A stretch of 64,000 nucleotides of DNA from Pumilibacter muris (GCF_943193045.1 NZ_CALPCN010000001.1:310001-374000); one strand, 5' to 3'; shown: positions 8,036 to 18,032, counted from the stretch's first letter. Program-made: numbers and translations. The notes: generated by a model not told the origin, from the letters alone.

Positions 8036-8941
8036 CTAATTTCCGTTCAGCCATTCGTCGGTAATTTTAATTGTGTTTTCAAAAAAATTTTCGCTAACAT
8101 AAGTTTTTTCGGAACTAATCCATTTAAAAAAAGTAATTTGTCGTTTAGCGTATTTACGTGAATTTTGTTTAATTATCTCTGCGGTTTCGGCACAGCTTAT
8201 ATTTTGTTTTATCGACGCGATAACCTCTTTATAACCTATTGCTTGCATGCTACGGCATTCCCAAAACGGTTTAAGCGAAAGAACCTCGTCATACAGTCCG
8301 TTTTCAATCATTGCGTCTGTCCGTAGGTTTATTCGCTCGTACAGTTTTGTTCTATCCATTTCGGGAATAAAGAATTTAACGTCGTAAGGGCAAGTTTTTT
8401 GCGTGACGGATTGCGATTTGCTTTTTCCTGTTTGCGAGTGGATTTCAAGCGCCCTAATAGTTCGTTTAACGTCGTTTACAGGAATTTTTTCTGCAGATTG
8501 TTTATCTACCGCTTGCAACATAGCGTGTAGTTCCGCAGCGCCTTTTTCGTCGCATATGGCGCGAAGCCGTTCTCGAAGCTCATAATCGGGTTTTGCGTCG
8601 GCAAAATTTTGCTCGTTGATTAGCGCGTTGATATATAGCCCTGTGCCGCCCACCACAATGGGCAGGCGGTTTTTAATATGGAGTTGTGAAATAATTTTTT
8701 TTGCATCATTGCAGTAATTTTGTACCGAATAATCTTCGTTTGGATTTACTATGTCTATCATAGTATGTAAAATACCGCATTTTTCGCTTTCGGTTATTTT
8801 CCCGGTGCCGATATTCATGCCTTTATAAATCTGAGCGGAATCGGCGCTCAAAATTACCGCATTGTAACGTTTGGCTAATTTAACTGCGAGTTCCGATTTT
8901 CCTATTCCGGTAGGCCCGCCTATTATAAGCAACTTATTCAT
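8036..8941 (-). CDS. miaA: tRNA dimethylallyltransferase
   Basis: Transfers a dimethylallyl group to A37 of tRNAs that read codons beginning with U, the first step to ms2i6A, which MiaB at the head of the same operon completes. The P-loop GPTGIGKS is at residues 9-16, followed by SADSAQIYKGMNIGTGK, the substrate-binding VVGGTGLYINAL, and the C-terminal YAKRQITFFKW. The 301-residue length is usual. The start overlaps the mutL stop by 4 bases (translational coupling). Confidence 0.97.
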   Translation of the reverse strand: MNKLLIIGGPTGIGKSELAVKLAKRYNAVILSADSAQIYKGMNIGTGKITESEKCGILHTMIDIVNPNEDYSVQNYCNDAKKIISQLHIKNRLPIVVGGTGLYINALINEQNFADAKPDYELRERLRAICDEKGAAELHAMLQAVDKQSAEKIPVNDVKRTIRALEIHSQTGKSKSQSVTQKTCPYDVKFFIPEMDRTKLYERINLRTDAMIENGLYDEVLSLKPFWECRSMQAIGYKEVIASIKQNISCAETAEIIKQNSRKYAKRQITFFKWISSEKTYVSENFFENTIKITDEWLNGN

Positions 8942-10797
8942 GCACGTTTAAAGAATTTTTCCAACTCGTATTTGGAAAATTTTATTACCGTCGGGCGTCC
9001 GTGCGGGCAAAATTTTGCACTCCCCGATTTTTGCATATCGGTTATAAGGCTGTCTATTTCGTTTTGCGTTAAATCCATTTCGCCTTTTACCGCGCTTTTG
9101 CATGCAGCTTGCATTAGACTTTCTTTTATAAAATCGGAACGGTTCTTTTTTGAAGTTATGTCGTTCATTAAATCGGAAATAAACTTTTTAAAATTCATTT
9201 CACAACAACATACGGGTAGCGCGTAAAGTGAAAACGAATTGCCGTGCAGTTTGTCAATTTTAAATCCGCACGAATTGATTTGTTCTAAATTTTCTGAAAG
9301 GATTATTGCTTCCGTCGGCGTTACGTCAAAAATATAAGGAAGCAATAAATCTTGAATTGCCATTTCGCTTTTGTCTGTTTGAGCAACTAATTTGTCGTAC
9401 AAAAGCTTTTCGTGCGCGGCGTGTTGGTCGATAATGTAAAAGTTTTCCCCGCTTTCCACGAAAAGATAAGTATTAAATAGTTTGCCCGCATATCGGGATT
9501 CTGCGAGGTCGTTCGTTAAAAAGGTTTCGTTTGTATTTAAATTGCTGTTCGTGTTATCATTGTTTGCGTTTTGTGAAATGCCTTGATTATCGGATATGTG
9601 TGTTTTTTTGTTAAAAGTAGCCTTTTGTATAAAGTTGTTTATTTTTGTGCGAATTATGCTCGGTTCGGCTATTGAAGTAATTCCTTGTTCTATTGAAATT
9701 CGCGGTTCTTCCGAAATTTTTGTAATAGCGGTTTCCGCGCTTAGCTCCGATGCTGTTAAATTATTTTCAAAAGGAAATTCGGTAACCGTAGAAAACGAAG
9801 TCGGCGCGATTGCAAGTTCGTCTACTTTTGTTTTTACGGTGTTGTATATTATTCCTTTTAATCGCTTTTCGTTGGCAAAACGCACGTCGAGCTTATTGGG
9901 GTGAACGTTTACGTCCACCATGTCGGAGGGAATATTCAAATACAAGACGTAAGCGGGAAATTGCCGTTTCATTAAATAATTTTGATAACATTGTTGAATA
10001 CAGTAAGATATTTCGGAATTTATGATATATCGACCGTTTACTATTAAAGTTTGATATGTGCGGTTGTGTTTTGTGAAATCGGGATTACATATATAACCAA
10101 ATAGTGATATGTCTGGCATATTATATGATATTTGAGTTAAATTTTGCAAAAAATGTTCGCCGTATACAGTTAATATGGCGGATTCGATGCCGTTGCCGTC
10201 CGATTGCAATTCTGTGTTGCGGTTTACAATGTATTTAATTTTTAAAAACGGATTTGAAAGTATAATTTTTGAAATGAACTCGGTAACGGCGCTCTCTTCC
10301 ATTTGAGGCTTTTTAAGAAATTTTGCTCGCGCGGGAACGTTTTTAAATAGATTTCTGACTGTTACTTTTGTTCCGTAGGGTATGCCGCACTCCCCTTCGC
10401 TTTCGATTTTTCCGTTTACAAGAGCTATTTTATACCCAAGCTCGGTATCTTGTGTTCTCGACGCCATTTCCACTTCGGCAACTGAGGCGATACTTGGCAA
10501 AGCCTCGCCGCGAAATCCCAAAGTGGAAATATTTTCAAGGTCTTTTATATTGCTTATTTTGCTTGTTGCATGCGGCATAAAAGCAACGGGCAAATCGTCT
10601 TTGGTTATGCCTTTTCCGTTATCGGTAACGCAAATATATTCTATTCCGCCTCCGCGAATTTCTACTGCTATAGACGTTGCTCCCGAGTCTATGCTGTTTT
10701 CTACAAGCTCTTTAATTACCGATTTCGGATTTTCAACTACTTCTCCCGCCGCAATACGGTTAAAAACCGAGCTGTCGAGAATGTTTATTTTACTCAT
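8938..10797 (-). CDS. mutL: DNA mismatch repair endonuclease MutL
   Basis: Links mismatch recognition by MutS to strand nicking. The N-terminal GHKL ATPase shows ENSIDSGA, DNGKGI and GFRGEALPS. A Ser/Asn-rich linker (about 350-430) leads to the dimerisation and endonuclease domain with DQHAAHEKLLYD and CPHGRPT. The metal-binding DQHA(X)2E(X)4E motif is nearly complete: its last Glu is Asp, a conservative change. Both motifs suggest a nicking-competent MutL, as expected for a bacterium without MutH. It overlaps mutS upstream by 8 bases and miaA downstream by 4. Confidence 0.97.
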   Translation of the reverse strand: MSKINILDSSVFNRIAAGEVVENPKSVIKELVENSIDSGATSIAVEIRGGGIEYICVTDNGKGITKDDLPVAFMPHATSKISNIKDLENISTLGFRGEALPSIASVAEVEMASRTQDTELGYKIALVNGKIESEGECGIPYGTKVTVRNLFKNVPARAKFLKKPQMEESAVTEFISKIILSNPFLKIKYIVNRNTELQSDGNGIESAILTVYGEHFLQNLTQISYNMPDISLFGYICNPDFTKHNRTYQTLIVNGRYIINSEISYCIQQCYQNYLMKRQFPAYVLYLNIPSDMVDVNVHPNKLDVRFANEKRLKGIIYNTVKTKVDELAIAPTSFSTVTEFPFENNLTASELSAETAITKISEEPRISIEQGITSIAEPSIIRTKINNFIQKATFNKKTHISDNQGISQNANNDNTNSNLNTNETFLTNDLAESRYAGKLFNTYLFVESGENFYIIDQHAAHEKLLYDKLVAQTDKSEMAIQDLLLPYIFDVTPTEAIILSENLEQINSCGFKIDKLHGNSFSLYALPVCCCEMNFKKFISDLMNDITSKKNRSDFIKESLMQAACKSAVKGEMDLTQNEIDSLITDMQKSGSAKFCPHGRPTVIKFSKYELEKFFKRA

Positions 10798-13480
10798 TGA
10801 TTGTCGCCTTTTCTTTCAAGTCGTTTAAAATATCCAACGCCGTGCGCGGCGTTATATTGTCGGTGTCGAGTTCGCGCAAAATCTTAACTATTTCATGAGT
10901 TTTTCCGTCGGGAACAAATAACGAAATTTGCTTTCCCGAAGAAGTCGATTCGTTTTGTAATTCCGAGTTTTCAAGCTGTTTTAAAACTTCTTTTGCTCGA
11001 TTCACTATTTGGTTCGGCAGTCCCGATAGGCTCGCCACTTCTATTCCGAAGCTGCGGTTTGCGCTTCCGCGCATAACTTTTCTTAAAAAAACTATCGTAT
11101 TGTTTGCTTCTTTTACGGTAAGTTTATAATTTTTTATCCCCGTCAACCGTTCTTCGAGGTCTGTTAATTCGTGGTAATGAGTGGAAAACAAAACTTTGGC
11201 ATTTAAATTTTGCGAAAGATGTTCTATTATTGCTTTTGCAAGGCTTAATCCGTCGAATGTGGAAGTTCCCCTTCCGATTTCGTCCATAAGAATCAAAGAA
11301 TTATCGGTCGCATTTTCGAGAATGTACGAAACTTCCGACATTTCCACCATAAAAGTGCTTCGTCCCGAAGCTAAATCGTCGCTTGCTCCCACTCTTGTAA
11401 AAATTTTGTCTACTATGCCGATTTCGGCGGAATTTGCCGGAACAAAGCTGCCTATCTGCGCCATTATGGAAATAAGCGCCACCTGTTTCATGTAAATACT
11501 TTTTCCCGCCATATTGGGACCTGTAATCAACATAATTTTGTTGTCGCCCGAATCGATAAATGTGTTGTTGGGAACAAAGTCCTCATCTTTAAGGAGTTTT
11601 TCAACTACGGGATGCCGACCTTCGTTAATCTTTATGATTTTGCCGTTGTTTACCTTAGGTTTAATATAGTTGTTTTCTTTTGCGACGGCTGCGAATGAAA
11701 CAAGGCAATCGAGAATTGCAACGTACTTTGCGGCATTTTGGAATTTTTCGTGATGAGAAGCAATCTTTTCTTTTAAATCGACGTATAGAAATGCTTCTCT
11801 TTTTTCCAAAGAGTCGGCGGCGTTAAGAATTTCTTCCTCCATATTTTTGAGCTCTTCGGTTATGTATCTTTCGCCCGAAGTTACCGTTTGCTTTCTTGTA
11901 TAGCGGTACGGCACCAAATTTATTTGAGAGTTTGGTACCTCCAAATAATAACCGAAAACATTGTTAAAACCTATTTTTAACCCTTTTATGCCTGTTTCTT
12001 CTTTCTCGGACGCAACGATTTCTTGTAAGATTTGATTACTGTTTATTATAAGATTTTCGAATTTGTCGGCGTCGGCATCGTATCCGTTTTTAAAAATGCG
12101 TTCTACTTTTGAATTTGTTTTAGCGTTTTTGTTCTTTCCGTTTAAAACTTCGTATTCTATGCTATTCTGTTTTTCCTGTAATGCCGATTGAATTAACTGA
12201 CATTCTTCGGTGAATTCGGGCAAATTTGAGTATATGTTTTGCGCCAACTCGCAATTAAACGATTTGAGCTGTTTTTGCAACGGTTCCATATTGCTGAGCG
12301 AACGTTCGAGAGCCATAAATTCGTCGGGGGTTATCCTTCCGTGAGTTAAACGACTCGTAAGGCGTTCTATGTCATACATACAATCCAAAATAGTTTGTAA
12401 TTTTTTGCGTTCAACGGTTTTTTTAGTAAGTTCTTCCACAAAATCAAGACGCATATTTATAGTTGTTACGTCTATTTCCGGCATCTCAATCCATTTTCGT
12501 AGCATGCGGGCACCCATACCCGTTTTGGTTCTGTTCAAACACCACATGAGAGAACCCGAAGAGGCGTTTTTTGTGTTTGAAAGCGTTTTTGTGAGTTCGA
12601 GGGTACAACGGGCATTTGCGTCTATGATTAAATATTTGTCGTTTTCGTCGTTTTTTATAGAGCTAATATTTGCTACCGCGCACTTTTGCATGTTTTGTAT
12701 GTAAGTTAAAAGCGCTCCTGCCGCCCGTATGCTGTGTTCGCTTTTTATAGCCGAAATGTTTTCGGTCGGCAATATAGCTTTTAGTGCGGCAAAAGCGTTT
12801 TCGTATTCGAACGCCGATTCGTCGTACGTTGTGAAGGGGCATACTCCCCCGTATTTAACGATGGATAGGTTAATGCTTTCGGCGAACATTTCTTCGTTGC
12901 AAACTACTTCGACGGGTTCTATTCTTGCCAAAAGGTCGTTTAGTCCCGACGCTATTTGTCTATCGAAATAAGTATGGTTAAATTCTCCCGTCGATATATC
13001 CGCCCAAGATATGCCTACCGCGTTGTCGTGGTAATAAATTCCCGCAATATAATTGTTTTTATCTTCGGTGAGCATGTTGCTTTCGGTAACGGTGCCCGGC
13101 GTTATTATGCGAGTTACCTCACGAACAACCAAACCTTTTTCGTCGGTTTTGTCGCTTTGTTCGCAAATCATAACTTTATAACCTTTTTGAATAAGCTTTG
13201 CAATGTACGAATCTACGGCATGATACGGTACGCCGCACATAGGAGCGGGAAAGTTAAGTCCGCATTTGCGTCTTGTAAGAGTGAGCTCGAGTTCGCGGCT
13301 TATCAATACGGCGTCCTCAAAGAACATTTCGTAAAAATCGCCTAAACGATATAATATTATATACTCTTTGTTTTCTTTTTTTAGGTCTATGTATGCTTGC
13401 ATCATAGACGAAAGTTGCGTTCTGTCAACGTTGTCGGTTGTCATAAGCAAAAAATTTTCATTGTCTCTTTTGTTACTCAT
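10790..13480 (-). CDS. mutS: DNA mismatch repair protein MutS
   Basis: Recognises mispaired bases and small loops. The N-terminal mismatch-binding domain has the Phe-x-Glu segment GDFYEMFFEDA; the connector, lever and clamp domains follow. The ATPase carries Walker A GPNMAGKSIYMKQ, Walker B LILMDEIGRGTSTFDG and STHYHEL. The 896-residue length is usual. The start is in the end of miaB, 8 bases overlapping; a second ATG 12 codons downstream (MTTDNVDRTQ) also fits the family's N-terminus. Co-transcribed with mutL. Confidence 0.97.
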   Translation of the reverse strand: MSNKRDNENFLLMTTDNVDRTQLSSMMQAYIDLKKENKEYIILYRLGDFYEMFFEDAVLISRELELTLTRRKCGLNFPAPMCGVPYHAVDSYIAKLIQKGYKVMICEQSDKTDEKGLVVREVTRIITPGTVTESNMLTEDKNNYIAGIYYHDNAVGISWADISTGEFNHTYFDRQIASGLNDLLARIEPVEVVCNEEMFAESINLSIVKYGGVCPFTTYDESAFEYENAFAALKAILPTENISAIKSEHSIRAAGALLTYIQNMQKCAVANISSIKNDENDKYLIIDANARCTLELTKTLSNTKNASSGSLMWCLNRTKTGMGARMLRKWIEMPEIDVTTINMRLDFVEELTKKTVERKKLQTILDCMYDIERLTSRLTHGRITPDEFMALERSLSNMEPLQKQLKSFNCELAQNIYSNLPEFTEECQLIQSALQEKQNSIEYEVLNGKNKNAKTNSKVERIFKNGYDADADKFENLIINSNQILQEIVASEKEETGIKGLKIGFNNVFGYYLEVPNSQINLVPYRYTRKQTVTSGERYITEELKNMEEEILNAADSLEKREAFLYVDLKEKIASHHEKFQNAAKYVAILDCLVSFAAVAKENNYIKPKVNNGKIIKINEGRHPVVEKLLKDEDFVPNNTFIDSGDNKIMLITGPNMAGKSIYMKQVALISIMAQIGSFVPANSAEIGIVDKIFTRVGASDDLASGRSTFMVEMSEVSYILENATDNSLILMDEIGRGTSTFDGLSLAKAIIEHLSQNLNAKVLFSTHYHELTDLEERLTGIKNYKLTVKEANNTIVFLRKVMRGSANRSFGIEVASLSGLPNQIVNRAKEVLKQLENSELQNESTSSGKQISLFVPDGKTHEIVKILRELDTDNITPRTALDILNDLKEKATINE

Positions 13481-14783
13481 TTTTTATAGCTCCGTACAGT
13501 TTCGAATTTTTGTTTTCCGTAATTCTAACGTTTACGAACTGCCCTATTAAATTTGCGTCGCCTGCGAATGTTACGGCTTTGCCGCAATTTGTTTCTCCGA
13601 TTATTTTGCCGTTTTTATACTCGGCGCACAACGTTTCGTAGGTATTCCCTACGCACTTTTCGGCAAGGCGGTTTCCTATTGAAAATTGCGTTTCTATAAG
13701 CTCTCGAATACGTCGTTTTTTATCCGTTATGGGAACTTGTCCGTCCATTGACGCCGCAGGTGTTCCGCTGCGCCGCGAATATATAAACGTATACAAATTA
13801 TTGTATTCCGTTGAGGATACGAGCTTTAAAGTGTCGGCAAAATCTTCTTCCGTTTCGGTGGGAAATCCTACCATGATATCGCCCGATAATCCCACGTCGG
13901 AGAGTTTGTTTTTCAACATATCGATTTTTGCCATGTATTCCGCCGCAGTATATTTGCGGTTCATCAAATGTAAAATTCGGTCGCTTCCCGATTGCGCGGG
14001 CATATGTACAAAGTGCGAAAGTTTATCGCTTTCCTTTATTGCATCTACCGTTTCGGTTTTAATGTCTTTCGGGTGCGAGGTCATAAATTTAATTCTGAAT
14101 TTGCCTTCCAAACCGGATAAATCGCGCAAAAGAGATGGAAAATTTTCGTTTTTTTCTTGCAAGTCGTTGCCGTAAGAGTTTACGTTTTGTCCGAGAAGGG
14201 TTATTTGCTTGTAGCCGTCGGCTATAAGGCGCTTAACGTCGGATATAATATTGTTTTTTTCGCGGCTGCGTTCTCTTCCCCGAACATAGGGAACAATACA
14301 ATACGAACAAAAATTATTGCACCCGTACATAATATTAACCCATGCGTTTATTCCTGAAGTTCGCACAATCGGTATATTTTCGTTAATACCATGTTCTTGC
14401 GTTATTTCAACGCGAGTTTTTTTGGCTTTGTCATGCAATAATTCGGGAAGTTTATAAAGATTATGGGTGCCTAAAATCGCGTTTATAAATGGGCAACGTT
14501 TTTTTAATTTTTCGGCTGCTCCGTCAGCCTGAGTCATACAACCGCATACTATTATTTTCATGTCGGGTTTGCGTTCTTTTGCTTTTTTTAAAATGCCGAG
14601 ATTACCGAGAACGCGTGTTTCGGCGCTCTCGCGCACGCAACAGGTATTTAGCACAACAACGTCGGCGTTGTCGGTATCTTCTGTTGGTGTAAAACCCTCG
14701 TTTTCAAGCATGCCCGCTATTTTTTCGGACTCGTGAACGTTCATTTGGCAGCCGTATGTTATAATTTTATAGGAGTTGCTCAT
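13473..14783 (-). CDS. miaB: tRNA-2-methylthio-N6-dimethylallyladenosine synthase
   Basis: A radical SAM methylthiotransferase that adds the 2-methylthio group to i6A37 made by MiaA. The N-terminal UPF0004 domain has its three cluster cysteines (TYGCQMN, NTCCVRE, VCGCMTQ). The radical SAM cluster motif is CNNFCSYCIVP. A C-terminal TRAM domain ends the 436-residue protein. The ATG follows ACGGAGG. It heads the miaB-mutS-mutL-miaA operon and is divergent from the penicillin-binding protein gene. Confidence 0.97.
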   Translation of the reverse strand: MSNSYKIITYGCQMNVHESEKIAGMLENEGFTPTEDTDNADVVVLNTCCVRESAETRVLGNLGILKKAKERKPDMKIIVCGCMTQADGAAEKLKKRCPFINAILGTHNLYKLPELLHDKAKKTRVEITQEHGINENIPIVRTSGINAWVNIMYGCNNFCSYCIVPYVRGRERSREKNNIISDVKRLIADGYKQITLLGQNVNSYGNDLQEKNENFPSLLRDLSGLEGKFRIKFMTSHPKDIKTETVDAIKESDKLSHFVHMPAQSGSDRILHLMNRKYTAAEYMAKIDMLKNKLSDVGLSGDIMVGFPTETEEDFADTLKLVSSTEYNNLYTFIYSRRSGTPAASMDGQVPITDKKRRIRELIETQFSIGNRLAEKCVGNTYETLCAEYKNGKIIGETNCGKAVTFAGDANLIGQFVNVRITENKNSKLYGAIKNE

Positions 14784-14878
14784 AAAACCTCCGTAACTAT
14801 TATAATGGAAAATTAAAAAAATGTATAGTAAAAACGCTTGATTGTATGGAATTTTATAAATATAGCAATACTATTTGC
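14784..14878. promoter_or_regulatory. divergent promoter region, miaB operon and PBP gene
   Basis: For miaB the minus strand has TATAAT (14804-14799) with a weaker TATACA box (14827-14822) 17 bases upstream. For the PBP gene the plus strand offers TTGATT (14838-14843), 17 bases, TATAGC (14861-14866), which would give an almost leaderless message, or TATAAT at 14801-14806 with a poor -35. The motif ATACTATTTG seen in the PadR region recurs at 14868-14877. Confidence 0.5.
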
Positions 14879-16885
14879 ATGAGAGTGAAACGTTGGCTTA
14901 TAGGAATAAGTATTGCGATTGCGGTAATTTTGGCAGTTGCTTGCATAGCCTTTTTTACTCTTACAAGCCCCGCAGTTAAAATATTCGGCTGGCGTGAGCT
15001 TGACATAAATAAGCTTAACCGAATTCGTCAAACCGTAACGATTTACGATTCTGAGGGTGACGTGCTTGCCGACGGGATATACAGCAAGAACAGAATATAC
15101 ACCTCGCTCGAAGATGTTCCCGAGCAAACAAAAGCCGCGTTTGTGAGTATAGAAGATAAGCGTTTTTATTCTCATGGCGGAATAGATTATATTAGAATGC
15201 TGGGTGCCGCGAAAAACAATATATTGTCGTTCGAGTTTAAGGAAGGGGCTTCCACTATTACTCAACAACTTATAAAAAACACCCACCTATCGAACGAAAA
15301 AACTTTTACGAGAAAATTTCAAGAAATAAGACTATCCAAACAACTCGAAAAAGAGTATTCGAAAGAGGAAATTTTGGAAGCTTATTTAAACGTTTTATAT
15401 TTCGGGAATAACGTTTACGGAATCGGGCAAGCGGCGCGCGCATATTTTAATAAAAACGTGGCTGAACTTGATATTTCGGAAAGTGCCGCGCTTGCGGGGA
15501 TAATCAACAATCCGTCGCGCTTTAACCCCGTAACGAATCTTGCTCAAGCCGAAAAGCGCCGCAATACCGTTCTTTCAAGAATGGTTGATAACGGTAAAAT
15601 AACCAAAGAACAGGCTGAAATCGAAAAGAAAAAAGAACTTAAAGTGAATAAACCTCGTGAAAATCCGTTGTCGGTGTATATAGAAAACGTAATTGCCGAA
15701 ACGGCGGAAAAGCTCGACTGCCTGCCCGAAGAGGTCTTCGAAAAGAAGCCGCGTATAACTGCGAATATAAACAAACGGTTATTTGACGCGATTTTCAGTA
15801 GTATGTCTAACATACTACTGAATGGGGCGCATGATTTTAGAGCGATTATTGTGGATAATATGGCAAGCGAAATACTATGCGATTTGGGGAATGTTTACGG
15901 AACTCCCACCCTTTTGCGTCAGCCGGGCTCCGCTATAAAACCTTTTGTCAGTTATGCTTCCGCTCTTGAAAAAAAATCGGTGTATCCCGTTTCGATAATA
16001 AAAGACGAGAGAACCGATTTTAACGGATACGAGCCCAAGAATTTCGGAGACACATATTACGGAAATGTGACAGTGGCGGAGAGTTTGAAATATTCTTTGA
16101 ATATTCCCGCAGTTAAGCTTACCGATATGTGCGGTTTGCCCTATTCTAAGTCGGTGGCGTCAAAATTCGGGTTAAGGTTTTCGGATAAAGACACGGGGCT
16201 TGCTGTGGCTCTCGGCGGCATGACCGAAGGCGTCACTCTTAAAAGTCTTGCCGACGCTTACGCTACTTTGGCAAGGGGCGGCGTTTATAAAAAAAGTGAA
16301 TATGTGCGCTCGATTTCGATAGACGAAAAAAACGCATACAATAAAAAAAGCGCGGACGGTAGGCGCGCTGTGAGAACGGATACTGCGTTTTTGCTGACGG
16401 ATATGCTTATGAAATGCGCCGAAAGCGGAACGGCTAAAAAATTGAGCGGTTTTAGTAATGTTGCCGCAAAAACGGGAACTGTTGAACGCGGCGATAAAAA
16501 TTGCGACGCATATTGCGTTGCATATACTCCCCGCTATACCGTTGCGGTATGGTTCGGTAATGACGGCGAAGGCAAAAACATATACGGCGGAAGAGAGCCT
16601 GCTGCGGTTGCTAAAACCGTTCTTGAAATTTTAAACGATAAAAGTAAATTCGAGGTTCCGAATACCGTTGAAAGACTTGCGATTGATAATAAAAAATTGT
16701 TAGACGAAGGAATAGTTTACCTTGCGTCGCCAGAGTTGCCCAAACGCTACTGCAAGCAAGAATATTTTTCAAAAAGCAATCTTCCTTCAAAATATTCGTA
16801 TCCCGAATCTTCAGAATTACCTTTCGAATTTAACGATTTTTCAGAAGACTTTGAGGAGTTCGAGATTGTCGAAAGCCTCGCTTAA
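14879..16885 (+). CDS. class A penicillin-binding protein (glycosyltransferase/transpeptidase)
   Basis: Polymerises and crosslinks peptidoglycan outside the membrane. One N-terminal membrane anchor follows MRVKRWLIG. The GT51 domain shows EDKRFYSHGGIDYIRM with its catalytic Glu and GASTITQQLIKN. The transpeptidase domain has SAIK (serine nucleophile, in QPGSAIKPF), SLN (YSLNIPAV) and KTGT. About 668 residues from this ATG; an ATG at 14846 would add 11 residues, and neither has a clear Shine-Dalgarno sequence. The last 45 bases overlap the end of thiI on the other strand. The acidic C-terminal tail (ESSELPFEFNDFSEDFEEFE) lies in and just before that overlap. Confidence 0.93.
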   Translation: MRVKRWLIGISIAIAVILAVACIAFFTLTSPAVKIFGWRELDINKLNRIRQTVTIYDSEGDVLADGIYSKNRIYTSLEDVPEQTKAAFVSIEDKRFYSHGGIDYIRMLGAAKNNILSFEFKEGASTITQQLIKNTHLSNEKTFTRKFQEIRLSKQLEKEYSKEEILEAYLNVLYFGNNVYGIGQAARAYFNKNVAELDISESAALAGIINNPSRFNPVTNLAQAEKRRNTVLSRMVDNGKITKEQAEIEKKKELKVNKPRENPLSVYIENVIAETAEKLDCLPEEVFEKKPRITANINKRLFDAIFSSMSNILLNGAHDFRAIIVDNMASEILCDLGNVYGTPTLLRQPGSAIKPFVSYASALEKKSVYPVSIIKDERTDFNGYEPKNFGDTYYGNVTVAESLKYSLNIPAVKLTDMCGLPYSKSVASKFGLRFSDKDTGLAVALGGMTEGVTLKSLADAYATLARGGVYKKSEYVRSISIDEKNAYNKKSADGRRAVRTDTAFLLTDMLMKCAESGTAKKLSGFSNVAAKTGTVERGDKNCDAYCVAYTPRYTVAVWFGNDGEGKNIYGGREPAAVAKTVLEILNDKSKFEVPNTVERLAIDNKKLLDEGIVYLASPELPKRYCKQEYFSKSNLPSKYSYPESSELPFEFNDFSEDFEEFEIVESLA

Positions 16886-18001
16886 AAGTTCGTCGTAATT
16901 TAAAATCTTTTTTTCTTCTTCTTCCGTTTTTGAAATTGTGGGTCTTGTTACCGGATTTTCGGGTAAAAACACTGTGCAACAGTCTTCGTAAGGCAGAATC
17001 GACGTTTCGTAGGTACCCATTTTTTCCGCGATATTTATTATTTCCTGTTTATCCATTCCTATAAGCGGTCTGAAAATCGGCATGGTTTTAACTGTGTCGT
17101 TTGTTACCGTTATACTTTCAAGCGTCTGGCTTGCCACTTGCCCTAAGCTTTCGCCGTTTATAATGCACCCGCATTCGAGTTTTTGCGCCGTTTTTTCGGC
17201 TATCCGCATCATGAAGCGGCGAAGTAATGTTATCATGTATGAGTCTGAGCAGTCTTTGTGAATCGCTTCCTGAATTTTTGTTGCCGATACGCAATACATT
17301 CTTATTTTGCCGCAGTATTTTTTTAAGACGGAAGCAAGTTTTATAACTTTATTTTTGGCTTGTTCGCTTGTGTAAGGATAGGAATGGAAATGCAGAACGT
17401 CGAAACTCATACCGCGTTTTGCCATCATATAGCCTGCCACAGGGCTGTCTATGCCGCCGGATAGCAAAAGCAGTCCTCTTCCCGCGCTTCCCACCGGCAT
17501 TCCGCCTAAGCCTCCTATTATTTTACCGTAAATATATGCGGTTCCGTTTTCTCTTACGTCAACCCAAACGGTGTTTAACGGATTGTGCAAATCTACGCTT
17601 AAATTAGGGTTAGACCGCAAAATCGCATCGCCGATTTTGGCGGCGAGCGTTATGGAGGTTATGGGATAGCGTTTGTCGCCTCGATTTACGCTTACTCGAA
17701 AAGTTCCAGATAACGGTGCCGCCGCTACAGCGTGCTTTTCAAGCGATTCGTAGTTGTTGGGTACGCATACGGCTACGCTTATCGAATGTATGCCGAATAC
17801 GGTGCCGAGTGCCGCGATAATTTCGTTTTCCGCTTCCGCCGCATAATTTTTAACAAGATAACGGCTGCGTCCTACTTCCAACTCGCAATTAAAATTTTTA
17901 AGTTTGTATTTGATATTTTTAATGAGCAGTCTTTCAAAAAAAGCTCTGTTTTTACCTTTGAGATAAAGTTCGCCGTAGCGAATAACAATAACGTTTTCCA
18001 A
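16841..18001 (-). CDS. thiI: tRNA 4-thiouridine synthase ThiI
   Basis: Adenylates U8 of tRNA and inserts sulfur to give s4U. Domains in order: NFLD-like N-terminus, THUMP (about 60-165), and the PP-loop pyrophosphatase domain with LLLLSGGIDSPVAGYMMAKRG. At 386 residues it lacks the C-terminal rhodanese domain found in the enterobacterial protein. In that shorter type, sulfur is passed directly from a dedicated cysteine desulfurase; the upstream gene encodes one, as in the Bacillus NifZ-ThiI pair. It converges on and overlaps the PBP gene by 45 bases. Confidence 0.95.
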   Translation of the reverse strand: MENVIVIRYGELYLKGKNRAFFERLLIKNIKYKLKNFNCELEVGRSRYLVKNYAAEAENEIIAALGTVFGIHSISVAVCVPNNYESLEKHAVAAAPLSGTFRVSVNRGDKRYPITSITLAAKIGDAILRSNPNLSVDLHNPLNTVWVDVRENGTAYIYGKIIGGLGGMPVGSAGRGLLLLSGGIDSPVAGYMMAKRGMSFDVLHFHSYPYTSEQAKNKVIKLASVLKKYCGKIRMYCVSATKIQEAIHKDCSDSYMITLLRRFMMRIAEKTAQKLECGCIINGESLGQVASQTLESITVTNDTVKTMPIFRPLIGMDKQEIINIAEKMGTYETSILPYEDCCTVFLPENPVTRPTISKTEEEEKKILNYDELLSEAFDNLELLKVF

Positions 18002-18032
18002 ATCGGTTCCTCTTAATATATATTTGCGAGTG

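Noticed and set aside
14813-15286. 157-codon leftward frame opposite the PBP start
   Set aside because: Covers the PBP anchor and glycosyltransferase on the other strand and would lie across the divergent promoters; no family pattern.
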